Virus record (IMG/VR): IMGVR_UViG_3300040801_001812
Span: 62,001-126,000 of that record
Strand: one strand, 5' to 3'
DNA: 64,000 bases
Source: a virus
The notes under the pieces are model-generated. The model saw nothing but the letters and a program-made list of their open reading frames with translations. It made no database searches and was not told where the DNA came from. Made by a program: the position numbers and the translations under genes. Position 1 is the first letter of the stretch, and the number at the start of each line of letters is the position of its first letter. Positions 32,418 through 40,679 of the stretch are shown here, piece after piece.

Positions 32418-33692
32418 CTACCACCTATCGGGGTCTTCATCTCGCCGGAATCCGTCCCAGTTGTCGTCATCATCTTCAGGCCAGAAGTTACGGGTCTGGC
32501 CGTTGTCGTGGTTGTCCACGAAGGTCATCTGGTCGCCACCGATGTGACGGATCTCACCTTCGATCTCTAGGTCTCCTCGGACCCGGATTTGTGGGGCTTC
32601 AAGTTCGATAGCTCGATCTGACGAAATTTGGATGTGGTCCAGCCCCTGGATATCCAGCCGGGAGGACACGGCGTCAAAGGTAATCCGTCCGACGACGGTT
32701 CCTCCTTCAAGATAAAGGAGCTGGAGTCGTTGCTCTCCTTCGTCAAGCTCAACAGCCATTCGTGTAGCTTGTAGCTCACGAGCACGACTTTTGGAAAACG
32801 TCGTGGCTGGAGAAGTCTGGAGACTAATGCTGTCGTTTCCATGCTTACCAGACTCCATTTCTAACCCCGTGCCTGCTCCCGTCATCAGAGAGACGCGTTG
32901 GGCCGGGTCAATGAGACTATCAAGCCCCATAGGCTCTAGCTGGGAGACTGAGTTCATCCCGCGCCGGATGACGCCGTCTTCCTGCAACTCGGTGCTTGCT
33001 TCGAACCGAAGCTCAGAGCCGAGACGGTCAATGAGGAAGAACTCTTCGACCTCATCTCGCTCTTTGACCATCATTGTAGCACCCTTCAGAGTCTTGAAGA
33101 ACATCTGAATGTCGGGCGTGTGGTCGAGCATCTCGACTAACTCTAGCGGGATCTCTGGCCCCTGCTCCTCTGTCCAGTGCCCACCGTAGGGTGTGGGTTT
33201 CGGGGGGTAGCGGTAGTCGCCCCCTGGATTGCCGTTCTCATCGAACCCCGGCTCATCCTCATGCTGGGTATTCGGTGGCGTGATTGTCGTCTTTGTGACG
33301 CCATAACGCCTACGCCGAGGAGAGTTGGCGTACCAGCCTCCGAAGTAGAGCGGCTGATCTACGTGACCTCGTTCATAGAGCACAAAAACCCGCGACCCCA
33401 CAGGGGGCACCGTGAAGGAGCCAAACCCCATTCCCGCCCCGGCAGGAAAGAGCGGGTCGCACCACGTGAGATCGAAGGTGGCTGTACGTGGCACATTCGT
33501 GTTCGCCACCTGCATCTCGGGGCCGTCTTCTACTACACGGACAAGCACGCGCCCCCTGCGTTCCGGGTCGCGGGTGTACTCTACAACGCCTCGGCAGATA
33601 TAAGGGCGGGTGCTATGCCTGCCCTCCTGAAACATCCAATCAGACACGAAGTTGTGGGCGTTCTCTAGGTCGCGTTTAATGATCTTGTGCAT
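32418..33692 (-). CDS. Baseplate central spike protein, gp5/VgrG/gpV OB-fold type
   Basis: This is a 424-residue protein. After an N-terminal helix, residues 30-125 form the OB domain: RGVVEYTRDPERRGRVLVRVV, then W-C-D-P-LFPAGAG, then FTVPPVGSRVFVLYERG and QPLYFGGWY. These match gp5 and VgrG spike cores. The C-terminal part (ITFDAVSSRLDIQGLDHIQI and later repeats) looks like the rigid beta-prism needle. There is no lysozyme domain between them, unlike T4 gp5. The trimeric spike pierces the outer membrane on contraction. The last residues are very acidic. It is followed by the beta-helix giant within three bases. Confidence 0.85.
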   Translation of the reverse strand: MHKIIKRDLENAHNFVSDWMFQEGRHSTRPYICRGVVEYTRDPERRGRVLVRVVEDGPEMQVANTNVPRTATFDLTWCDPLFPAGAGMGFGSFTVPPVGSRVFVLYERGHVDQPLYFGGWYANSPRRRRYGVTKTTITPPNTQHEDEPGFDENGNPGGDYRYPPKPTPYGGHWTEEQGPEIPLELVEMLDHTPDIQMFFKTLKGATMMVKERDEVEEFFLIDRLGSELRFEASTELQEDGVIRRGMNSVSQLEPMGLDSLIDPAQRVSLMTGAGTGLEMESGKHGNDSISLQTSPATTFSKSRARELQATRMAVELDEGEQRLQLLYLEGGTVVGRITFDAVSSRLDIQGLDHIQISSDRAIELEAPQIRVRGDLEIEGEIRHIGGDQMTFVDNHDNGQTRNFWPEDDDDNWDGFRRDEDPDRW

Positions 33693-35231
33693 TTACGCCC
33701 CCAACCTGTCCAAGCTCTCCTCGTCCATCGTTTCGATCAAAGTGTTGTACAGCGCCTTGGTCGCCGTACCCCCCTTACCGTACGAGCCATTTCGAACTAA
33801 ATCTAAGCTCGTAGTATACATCCCGCTAGCAATCTGATGGACTACCCCGCGTACCTGCCACATACTTGATGTCCAATGGATCCGGAACTCATCGTTCTCA
33901 GCCGGAACGAACACATAAACAGCAACCAGCGAGGGGGGTTGGATGTAAGGGTCACCAAAGATCTGGAGCGTGGCTCGGTTCACGTACTTGTGGGCTGACA
34001 GCCAAACGTTCATGTACTCGCGATCAGCGAAAAAGCGGTTATTAACCGGGGAAACATGCTCTACACTAGGGGCGTCTGGGTCACTTTTTTCCTGAGGAGC
34101 GACCTGTTGGGGTCCAGTAGTCGCCCCCTCGATGACCCCGTCTTCCTCTTCTTTTTCAGGTTCACCTTCCTGTAGCGTACCCAACTCGGCCAGGGTCATA
34201 CCGGTAGTCGGACGACGGTGACCGAAGTACTTAACCTTCCGGTCAACTTCAGAGTACGAATGGAAAGCCATCTCCCCATGTCGGGCATCGTCATTTCGGG
34301 TGTAAACCCCGGCAGCACCAGACGATACAACCACCTGGGCAAGCAACGTCGGTGCAAAAGCCAAAACATCCGAATGTGGATCCCGCATGTAAACGTACTT
34401 CCGTTCAGGACGGATCATCATGTCCTCAGGGCCGAAGTAAAGGTACCCCTTCACATTCCCTGGGCGAAGACCACCTTCAGTGCGTTGCCCATCGGCCCGG
34501 TATTCTAGCCTACACGAGAACCCCTGGTACTTCGGTCCTTGCGGTCGTGAGTACCCACACAACCTCTGAATGAACGCGTAGGGGTCTTCCCCCGGACGCA
34601 TCTTGAACCCCCGAGGAGCTTCTTCCGTACTTTCGACGGACTGCCCGGTGTCGAGGAGAAGTTCTGGGCGCTTATCTTCGGGTAGCTCCTCCACCTCTTC
34701 AGGCTCTAACATCGGGCGGAATTCCCACCCCTGGTGATCGCACACACGCTTCACAATGTCATAAATGCTCGCCGAGTAGAACGTACGCTTGTCAACAGCG
34801 TAGTTCATTTTTCCACTACGCAGTGAGTAACCCTCGATGGTGTAAGACGTTCCGTGTGGTTGATACTCTGGGGTAAACCGGGCAACCGTTCCTACGTAGT
34901 ACTCCTCCCCGCTAGGCGGATTGGAGAGCACTTTTCCGTCTTGCGAAACGTACCCATACTTGAACATGGCCCCTGTCGTTATTTCTTTTTCCGCACCATC
35001 GCCCTCTTGCTCACGTGCCCGCGCCAAGTCGAAAATTAGCTCTTCCACCTCAGTGTACGCAGGGTCAAAAACCTCAAGAACCCAGGATCCTTTTCCATAC
35101 AGGGAAACTGTGTGCGTGAAGGAAACTAACTCACGGGGCCGACCATCGCTACTACGCAGCAGGTCAACGCCCCCGAGGAAGAACTCCACGAAGGGTGTGT
35201 AGGTCTGGTACATGGCTGGGCGTTCAGGCAT
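33693..35231 (-). CDS. Baseplate hub protein, gp27/gpD-like
   Basis: This is a 512-residue protein. The N-terminal FVEFFLGGVDLLRSSDG and the later SIYDIVKRVCDHQGWEF, GEDPYAFIQRLCGYSR and YVNRATLQIFGDPYIQP segments match the order of tube-like domains in gpD/gp27 hub proteins. These form the trimeric base on which the spike sits. A Glu-rich, probably disordered linker (GEPEKEEEDGVIEG) interrupts the second half. The ATG at 35231 overlaps the LysM-like gene's stop as TAATG. The context is LysM, hub, spike, exactly as in contractile tails. A gp29 role is not indicated. Confidence 0.8.
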   Translation of the reverse strand: MPERPAMYQTYTPFVEFFLGGVDLLRSSDGRPRELVSFTHTVSLYGKGSWVLEVFDPAYTEVEELIFDLARAREQEGDGAEKEITTGAMFKYGYVSQDGKVLSNPPSGEEYYVGTVARFTPEYQPHGTSYTIEGYSLRSGKMNYAVDKRTFYSASIYDIVKRVCDHQGWEFRPMLEPEEVEELPEDKRPELLLDTGQSVESTEEAPRGFKMRPGEDPYAFIQRLCGYSRPQGPKYQGFSCRLEYRADGQRTEGGLRPGNVKGYLYFGPEDMMIRPERKYVYMRDPHSDVLAFAPTLLAQVVVSSGAAGVYTRNDDARHGEMAFHSYSEVDRKVKYFGHRRPTTGMTLAELGTLQEGEPEKEEEDGVIEGATTGPQQVAPQEKSDPDAPSVEHVSPVNNRFFADREYMNVWLSAHKYVNRATLQIFGDPYIQPPSLVAVYVFVPAENDEFRIHWTSSMWQVRGVVHQIASGMYTTSLDLVRNGSYGKGGTATKALYNTLIETMDEESLDRLGA

Positions 35232-35593
35232 TAGGCTTTCACTCCAAACTCAGCAAGACGCCGAAGGGTCGGGATCCGCAACGTCATACCAGGATACATC
35301 TGCTCGAAAGGATCGTTGATCCCGTTAACCCACAGGATAACCCAATAGTACGCCGGGGTCTTGTAGTGCATATACGAAATGAGGTCTGGACGCGCCACGT
35401 GACCAGCCTCTAGGATGTATAGGCTATCCGTAGAGTGGGGAGGGATCTCTACAGGAGGGAACGTACCAAGGAAATACCGCCCCTCAGCGTCCTGGTAGGC
35501 CCAGGACTTCTCGTAACGACCTGGGCTGTGTCTCTTAGCCTGTGGGATCTTTCCCTTCGTTAGAGGCGTCAGGAGCGTTTTTGTGATAGGCAT
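35231..35593 (-). CDS. LysM-like baseplate protein, gp53/tail protein X-like
   Basis: This is a 120-residue protein. The C-terminal half reads like a LysM domain: LYILEAGHVARPDLISYMHYKT, then YYWVILWVNGINDPFEQ, then MYPGMTLRIPTL. T4 gp53 and P2 gpX-type proteins carry this fold as a structural joint between hub and wedge, not as a wall-binding enzyme. The N-terminal 50 residues are basic and contain an aromatic strand (SWAYQDAEGRYFLGTFPP). It lies between the tube initiator and the hub, the usual position. The assignment to gp53 rather than gpX is uncertain. Confidence 0.75.
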   Translation of the reverse strand: MPITKTLLTPLTKGKIPQAKRHSPGRYEKSWAYQDAEGRYFLGTFPPVEIPPHSTDSLYILEAGHVARPDLISYMHYKTPAYYWVILWVNGINDPFEQMYPGMTLRIPTLRRLAEFGVKA

Positions 35594-35594
35594 A

Positions 35595-36203
35595 CTACAC
35601 CACCAGTGGGATATCTACGTACTGGGTAGAACCGCTCTGTTCGAAACGTTGGTTTTCCCCGGATTTCGCTTGAGCGTGATCGTGCGGATGGCCGATCTCG
35701 TCCTCGTTCATACCGTACTCCTGGAATTGACAGTCCACTTGAGCACGGAACGGGGTAGCTGTTGATTCCGTGAACGCCCACGGACCCATCCACGCGGTGT
35801 TAACCGACGTCATAACCGCCTGCATCCCGATAGCCACCCCAACAACCACGAGTAGCCGATGGGGCGGGTAGACAAAGCCGTCCTCGTACTCGGGGTAAAC
35901 CTTGGACTCTAGCCAGCGTACTTGCTCAACTATCCACTCAGGGGAGTATTTCCCAGACGGGTGGGTGGCTGTGAACTGGAGGCTCAGCCCCATCGCTCTG
36001 GATGTCGATGAACCGTACCCAAGTAGAGGAAGACTCCGTCCTACGATAGGTACCTCGTGGTACATTGCGCTCTTGTTCTCAGAGATGATATCTGGCATGA
36101 GCTGGAATTCAAGCCTATCGTCCCCGTCTAAATCGAGGATGAAGCAATACGCCTCAGGCGATAATACCCGTGCGTGCCCCCGCCCGCCATCATAGTCAGC
36201 CAT
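35595..36203 (-). CDS. Tube-initiator / CIS tube-cap protein
   Basis: This is a 202-residue protein. LEFQLMPDIISENKSAMYHEV is followed by a beta strand pair ending GYGSSTSRAMGLSLQFTA. This has the shape of the contractile-injection-system tube-cap proteins (T4 gp48/gp54 region, Afp7 N-terminal domain), which start tail tube polymerisation. The tail of the protein is polar and His-rich (GHPHDHAQAKSG). It follows the tape measure by a TAATG junction and precedes the LysM-like protein, consistent with the role. The family name is inferred from the strand pattern and order. Confidence 0.65.
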   Translation of the reverse strand: MADYDGGRGHARVLSPEAYCFILDLDGDDRLEFQLMPDIISENKSAMYHEVPIVGRSLPLLGYGSSTSRAMGLSLQFTATHPSGKYSPEWIVEQVRWLESKVYPEYEDGFVYPPHRLLVVVGVAIGMQAVMTSVNTAWMGPWAFTESTATPFRAQVDCQFQEYGMNEDEIGHPHDHAQAKSGENQRFEQSGSTQYVDIPLVV

Positions 36204-38926
36204 TAGCCTCTTCCTTCACGGCGCATCAGGAACCTGTCGCCGTCCTCATAGTTGCCCCGGACAAACTTCTCTTGAGATTTTTTCTCTGGAGTACCTGTGA
36301 CAGTAGGGGGCGCTGCTGTGTTGTTTGCAATTCGCATAAGCAACTGCTTCATCTCGCGTTGAAGACCAGTCTGCTTAGCCGATTCTGGGTTCTCCAAGGT
36401 AACGGACATTTCCTGAATCTGACGAACAGTGTCTGCGGCAGCGGCTTTCATCGCCTCTATCTCAGCAGTAACATCAGACTGCCCGACAGCAGGGGTCGCC
36501 ATCTTTTCAGGAACTGAAACCACGGGAACAGTTTCTTGGGCAGCTTCCGAAATCTCAGTAATAGTGGGTACTGTCTCTCTAACCACGGGAACAGTTTCTT
36601 GGGCAGCTTCCGAAATCCCAGTAGCGGAAACTGTTTCTTCAGAACGCTTCTTGAGCGTGTTTGCAATAGCTTGGTCAGTTAAACCAGCTTCCCTCATCGC
36701 AGAAATTTCAGTCGCAAGATCAGCAACTTCAGGAGAATTCACTACGTCATTGAGTGTAGGGGACTCTATAGTGGGGGCATCCTCCTCCCCACCAAACAAG
36801 CCTTTAGCCCAACCAAGTAGCCCCGTAGTGGCCCGCGCCCCCTCTTCCATAACCACACCCGGAGCCATTTTCCCACCCGCATAGATATCCTTGAAAGCGT
36901 TTTTACCTTCTTCAAACGCCCGTTTTTCTGCGAGCTGAATTTCAGTGTCCGTAAGCCCCTCTGATTTCAGTCGGTCACGAACCTTAGCCAAGTCTTCGGG
37001 GGCTACAACATCCTCCATACTCTGTGCCCCGTGGAATTTGTTGAGAGCGTACGCCCCGGTAGCCCCCCGGATAGCCGTGTGCTCAAGGAACCCACCTTCA
37101 AGTGCCTTCCCAAAAGCACCCGCTCCAGGGACATCTAGCTTACCGACAGCCCCACCAATAGCTTTCGAAGCAGTAACCGCAGCCTCACCGGACACGACTC
37201 CCGCAACACCGGAAGACCACAGACCCCCAGAAGCTCGGTCCTGTTCGATGAACCACTGTGCCATCCCGCCCACAGCAGCGTCAAAACCTTCGACCGCGTC
37301 AGAGAAGATATTGACAGTCTTCTCACCAGGGATGATAAGTCCTTCTTGGAGACTGCCCATGAGCTGCTCGGTACGTTCCGCAGCCGTATCACGAATCATT
37401 GCCTCACTTAGCTCAAGAGTACCTGCTGCCTTTTCATCAGCCGCTGCTACTAACTCTTGGGCAGTCCCCCCTGTTCCTTCCCCAGTCGTACGAACACCCT
37501 CCTGCATACGCAGAAGCATCTCAGGACTCAACCCAGTCATTTCTTGGAAAGCCCCACGTTCAACAGCATCCCGCATATTAAGTTCGCCGAAAACCTTTGG
37601 TAGGGCTGTCGTTAGCGTGTCGATAAGACGCGCTTGCCCATTCGGGTCATTCATGATGTCTTGGACATCTACGTTCATCCCCGCAGCATCAAAAATACCC
37701 TGCATCCGGGCAACCTGCTCAGGGCTGTCATACAGTTGTTGCATCAACTCGGCTGGAGTACTGGCATCCAACCCCATGGTCTTCGCGGAAGCCGCAGCAG
37801 CCATAGACGACTCAACAAAGGCTGTTCGAGCGTCTCGGCTGAACATGATCATCTGGTCACCAGCCTGCTGAAGTACTCCGAACAACTCGGGCAGTTCAGC
37901 CGCCGTGTTGTGAGCCAAATACGCCATCTCATCCATGGCTTTTGTAAACTCTTCGGGGGTGAGTGCTCCAAGACGGGTGGTCTGGTCATAGAGCATAGCA
38001 AGCTCTTCGCCCGCAAGACCTGTGGCCTTCTGCAACCCGTAAATCTCGTCAATAAGCGGGGCCATGACGTCATTCGGAACAGCCCGCAATTGCATGAATA
38101 CGTCCATAAGGGGCTGAACGTTAGACATGGTGGTGTTCGCTTGGACTGTCACATCTTGGAGAAGCTCGGGCATATCTCCCCAGATATCCGTTCCACGCAT
38201 CCGCGCTGCTTCGATCTGTCGCTCCTGCACTTCAGAACCGATCACACCCAACGTACCCGCTGACGCGACATTTACCGCGTCTCGGATGCCCATAGTGACC
38301 TCGTCCACAGCTTCTGTGACGCCCTGAACACGGCTCTTCATTCGCTCGACTACCCCACCGCCGTCTTCGAGCATCTTCAGCCGGTCTTCTTCCAGCTTGT
38401 TGATGTCCTCCAACGTGTCTGGGTAGTCGTCAAGTGTGGCGTGCAAATTCTCAAACGCCGGGATAACCTTCGTGTTAAGGCTGTCGTGCGCTACTGCGGA
38501 GATAGACCGCGCTTTGCTCGATACCGCTTTCTGGGTGCTGGCCATCCCCTTGAAGGTTCGGTTTAGCTTGCCTAGATCGTCATCCAGTTCCCCCATCTTG
38601 CTCGACGCACCCTGAGAGTACATCGAGTCTTCGATGGCTTGTCCAATCTTCTGAGAACTCTGGGTTGCCGTGTCCCCGGTCTCACGGAAGGACTCTGCGA
38701 CACCGTCAAGTTCTTTTTTCAGTGAGGCAGTGCTCTCCTGTACGTCGCTAGACATCTTAGACGCAGAAGAACCGACCTTCCCGCCACCCTGCTGAATCTC
38801 ATCCACCATTTGGGAGACGGCTTCACGGGTAGTGCGGGAATGTCGTTCGATCTTCTGAAGCTCAGGCGTGACCTTATCGTCTAGCTGCGCCTTCATCGAA
38901 AGGGATTGGTCGAGATCCGGTGTCAC
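36203..38926 (-). CDS. Tape measure protein
   Basis: This 907-residue protein is dominated by long helices and low-complexity Ala/Glu/Ser segments (e.g. SMAAAASAKTMGLDASTPAE). The N-terminal part is coiled coil (residues 1-200), and Gly/Ala-rich stretches at 560-640 could insert in membranes. The start is GTG at 38926 with GGAG seven bases upstream. Tape measures fix tail length at about 1.5 angstroms per residue, which would give a tail near 135 nm. That number is an estimate from the rule. The gene directly follows the gp26/gp51-like chaperone pair, the universal position. A 37-base direct repeat near the C-terminal end encodes a duplicated SEAAQETVPVV segment. Confidence 0.85.
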   Translation of the reverse strand: MTPDLDQSLSMKAQLDDKVTPELQKIERHSRTTREAVSQMVDEIQQGGGKVGSSASKMSSDVQESTASLKKELDGVAESFRETGDTATQSSQKIGQAIEDSMYSQGASSKMGELDDDLGKLNRTFKGMASTQKAVSSKARSISAVAHDSLNTKVIPAFENLHATLDDYPDTLEDINKLEEDRLKMLEDGGGVVERMKSRVQGVTEAVDEVTMGIRDAVNVASAGTLGVIGSEVQERQIEAARMRGTDIWGDMPELLQDVTVQANTTMSNVQPLMDVFMQLRAVPNDVMAPLIDEIYGLQKATGLAGEELAMLYDQTTRLGALTPEEFTKAMDEMAYLAHNTAAELPELFGVLQQAGDQMIMFSRDARTAFVESSMAAAASAKTMGLDASTPAELMQQLYDSPEQVARMQGIFDAAGMNVDVQDIMNDPNGQARLIDTLTTALPKVFGELNMRDAVERGAFQEMTGLSPEMLLRMQEGVRTTGEGTGGTAQELVAAADEKAAGTLELSEAMIRDTAAERTEQLMGSLQEGLIIPGEKTVNIFSDAVEGFDAAVGGMAQWFIEQDRASGGLWSSGVAGVVSGEAAVTASKAIGGAVGKLDVPGAGAFGKALEGGFLEHTAIRGATGAYALNKFHGAQSMEDVVAPEDLAKVRDRLKSEGLTDTEIQLAEKRAFEEGKNAFKDIYAGGKMAPGVVMEEGARATTGLLGWAKGLFGGEEDAPTIESPTLNDVVNSPEVADLATEISAMREAGLTDQAIANTLKKRSEETVSATGISEAAQETVPVVRETVPTITEISEAAQETVPVVSVPEKMATPAVGQSDVTAEIEAMKAAAADTVRQIQEMSVTLENPESAKQTGLQREMKQLLMRIANNTAAPPTVTGTPEKKSQEKFVRGNYEDGDRFLMRREGRG
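36518..36617 (-). repeat. 37-base perfect direct repeat in the tape measure gene
   Basis: Bases 36518-36554 and 36581-36617 are identical. They are 63 bases apart, start to start, and in the same frame. They encode a duplicated EISEAAQETVPVV-type block. A precise DNA identity implies recent duplication or gene conversion, a common way for tape measures to change length. Confidence 0.8.
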
Positions 38927-38929
38927 GGC

Positions 38930-39175
38930 TTACTCCAAAGGAGGAGGCTCTTTAGCGCCTCCTGCTGCTCGTTTGATCACTCCTGCTGACGCGCCGAGGA
39001 GCATGGCGTCGAGCTTGAGCTTCTCCAACGCCGCTTCCGACTCCTTCACCTCGATCAGCTTCTTGTGGTGGTACGTCAGTTCCGCTAGGTCCATCGTCAT
39101 GATCTCCTGGTTGCTCATCCCCAGGTAGTACATCAGGTCGAACTTCATCGCCCACTGGTCCTTCAAGCTCCTCAT
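38930..39175 (-). CDS. gp51-like hub-assembly chaperone segment, probably reached by frameshift
   Basis: This 81-codon frame starts with an ATG at 39175 that has no ribosome-binding site. It overlaps the upstream gene's frame for 224 bases, in the +1 register. The product (DQWAMKFDLMYYLGMSNQEI, then MDLAELTYHHKKLIEVKE) is a well-formed helical protein. The zero frame over the same DNA is low-complexity acidic then Arg-rich. It probably continues the gp26-like protein as a C-terminal domain through a +1 (or -2) ribosomal frameshift, with the join possibly at CTT-G (39167-39164). An independent small protein is the alternative. It ends just before the tape measure GTG. Confidence 0.65.
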   Translation of the reverse strand: MRSLKDQWAMKFDLMYYLGMSNQEIMTMDLAELTYHHKKLIEVKESEAALEKLKLDAMLLGASAGVIKRAAGGAKEPPPLE

Positions 39176-39971
39176 CTGAGAGGCGAAAGAAGTTCGCCGT
39201 GAACGGCAGGTCTCCCTCTTGAACAAAACCACACTCGTCGCACACGAGCGTCACGTCGGTGCTGATCCCCGGTGTGTAGTACGACACCTTCGCTCGGAGG
39301 TACTGAACGTCCTTGGCCGGGAGCGAGAGGATGAAAGCCAATAGCTTCTGCTCCGGTGCGTTAGTGACGTCCTTCCCATCCACCTTGAGGATCTGGCGAG
39401 CCAGCCGGAAAGCCGGAACGGTGTTCTCGACCATGATGCCCTGCTTCTTCTGAGCCTCTAGGCCCTTGGCATACCGCTCGATAACCGGCTCGTCGTACCC
39501 GCGCATGAGCCTGAAAGAGATCTCCCGTTGAGTCTCAGGCAGGCGCACAGTGAACGGCTCCGTGTCATCATCCGCAAGGTACTTCATCTGAAAGTCATCG
39601 GGGATGTGCACCGTCTTGGTGTTCTTGTGACCGCATGTCTCACGCATGGTCTTCCGGGCAGGGCACGTCCAGGTGAACGTGTACTCAGGACCGTAAGAGA
39701 TCGCACGAAGCATGAGGAAGAGGAAGAACTTATCACTGCCGATAAGGCTGTTAACTTCTATGGTTTCGGCGATGCAGCGCTTCAACATACGGTCGATGGA
39801 ATCACCACCGGGGTTATTGAAGATGGCCTCTTCGACCATGGTCATTGGGGAAAGACTCAGCTTCCCAGAGTGCATCGGAGTACCCTTCGGGTACAGGATC
39901 CCACGGGATGGTAGACTCACCGAAACGGTGGTCTTCGGGATCGGCTCCAAGAAATCATACTCATTCGCCAT
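38952..39971 (-). CDS. Baseplate hub / tape-measure chaperone, T4 gp26-like
   Basis: This is a 339-residue frame. The first 270 residues match gp26-type hub proteins: LPSRGILYP, then PMTMVEEAIFNNPGGDSIDRML, then FFLFLMLRAISYGPEYTFTW. Two Cys pairs (CPARKTMRETCGH and CDEC) may form a zinc ribbon. After SDEEL (about 268) the frame turns into a Gly/Asp-rich then Arg-rich run unlike a folded domain, while the other frame encodes the expected helical tail. The short zero-frame product may therefore be a minor form or the non-shifted product, as with lambda gpG and gpGT. TTAGGAGG precedes the ATG, and a terminator lies upstream at 40003-40047. Confidence 0.75.
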   Translation of the reverse strand: MANEYDFLEPIPKTTVSVSLPSRGILYPKGTPMHSGKLSLSPMTMVEEAIFNNPGGDSIDRMLKRCIAETIEVNSLIGSDKFFLFLMLRAISYGPEYTFTWTCPARKTMRETCGHKNTKTVHIPDDFQMKYLADDDTEPFTVRLPETQREISFRLMRGYDEPVIERYAKGLEAQKKQGIMVENTVPAFRLARQILKVDGKDVTNAPEQKLLAFILSLPAKDVQYLRAKVSYYTPGISTDVTLVCDECGFVQEGDLPFTANFFRLSDEELEGPVGDEVRPDVLPGDEQPGDHDDGPSGTDVPPQEADRGEGVGSGVGEAQARRHAPRRVSRSDQTSSRRR

Positions 39972-40002
39972 TGTGTCCTCCTAATCAGGATTGGTTGGTT
40001 AT

Positions 40003-40047
40003 TGCAAAAATACAGCCTGCCTCTTATCGGAAAAAGAAGGCAGGCTG
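40003..40047 (-). terminator. Rho-independent terminator after the tail tube gene
   Basis: CAGCCTGCCT (40013-40022) pairs perfectly with AGGCAGGCTG (40038-40047) as a 10-bp stem with a 15-base loop. It is followed on the minus strand by TATTTTTG. It would end most transcripts of the abundant sheath and tube genes, letting tape-measure genes be expressed at a lower level. Confidence 0.85.
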
Positions 40048-40087
40048 AAAGTTCTTATAAAGAGAGAGAGAGTCGAACAACGTCACA

Positions 40088-40630
40088 TTAGACCGATACG
40101 AACAACGGAACTGCCTTGTCGAACTGGAATGTCACGTTCAGGCGCATGATATCACCGTTGATATGCGATGGGGCTTCCTGTGAGATGTCTTGCGGCCAGA
40201 CACCGATAAGTTCCCAAGATCGAGAAATTGAACCCTTAGTGTCGTACATCGTCAGGGTACCGTGGCTCTTGTAATCCGCAGCATATCCGATTTCAGAAGT
40301 GAGCGGGTTGTACACGAGGTTGGACCACGCTTCGATCATTGCGTAGACACCCATGTTGACCATGTCACGGTACACCACCGGTCCCGGTGCGTAGAGTGGC
40401 CGACCAGCGATATACACGGTTTCGTTCATGTAGGGGAGCTGGAGAGGTTCACTGTTGTGGCTAACCCCGAGCGCGGTTTCGACAGACTTCAAGAGGATTT
40501 CTGCATCGCCTGCGGGAGGAGAAATGAGCAGCTCAAAGTTATGTCCTCTCTGTGGCTCGTACCCACCGCCTGGATTGGCGATGTGCTTGGCTCCCAGAAG
40601 ATCAGATCCGATTGGTTCCCAGTAAGGCAT
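40088..40630 (-). CDS. Tail tube protein, gp19-like
   Basis: This is a 180-residue protein. NPGGGYEPQRGHNFELLISPP leads into the strand pattern of contractile tail tubes, including LPYMNETVYIAGRP, VVYRDMVNMGVYAMIEAW and LTMYDTKGSISRSWELIGVWP. Tube hexamers stack inside the sheath and form the DNA channel. AGGAGGG precedes the ATG. It is separated from the sheath gene by the basic 378-residue gene rather than following it directly, which is unusual. A terminator follows 41 bases after the stop. Confidence 0.9.
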   Translation of the reverse strand: MPYWEPIGSDLLGAKHIANPGGGYEPQRGHNFELLISPPAGDAEILLKSVETALGVSHNSEPLQLPYMNETVYIAGRPLYAPGPVVYRDMVNMGVYAMIEAWSNLVYNPLTSEIGYAADYKSHGTLTMYDTKGSISRSWELIGVWPQDISQEAPSHINGDIMRLNVTFQFDKAVPLFVSV

Positions 40631-40658
40631 GTTAAGAACCCTCCTATGTAGTTCACAT

Positions 40659-40667
40659 CAAATAAAG
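40659..40667 (-). promoter_or_regulatory. CTTTATTTG element, late-promoter candidate
   Basis: GGCTCTTTATTT on the minus strand lies about 30 bases before the tube protein start. The same GGCTCTTTATTT recurs at 44084-44096 upstream of the gene at 43692-44063. The shared context argues against chance, but no -35 element is visible. Confidence 0.4.
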
Positions 40668-40679
40668 AGCCTTCAAGGG

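Noticed and set aside
38952-39170. Zero-frame tail of the gp26-like gene as a real acidic domain
   Set aside because: Its composition (Gly/Asp then Arg) mirrors out-of-frame reading, and the other frame encodes a good helical protein. It may exist as a minor product but is unlikely to be functional.
40061-40072. (AG)6 microsatellite
   Set aside because: Short, non-coding and without flanking structure. Likely chance or slippage, although it touches a CTTTATAAG-like element.
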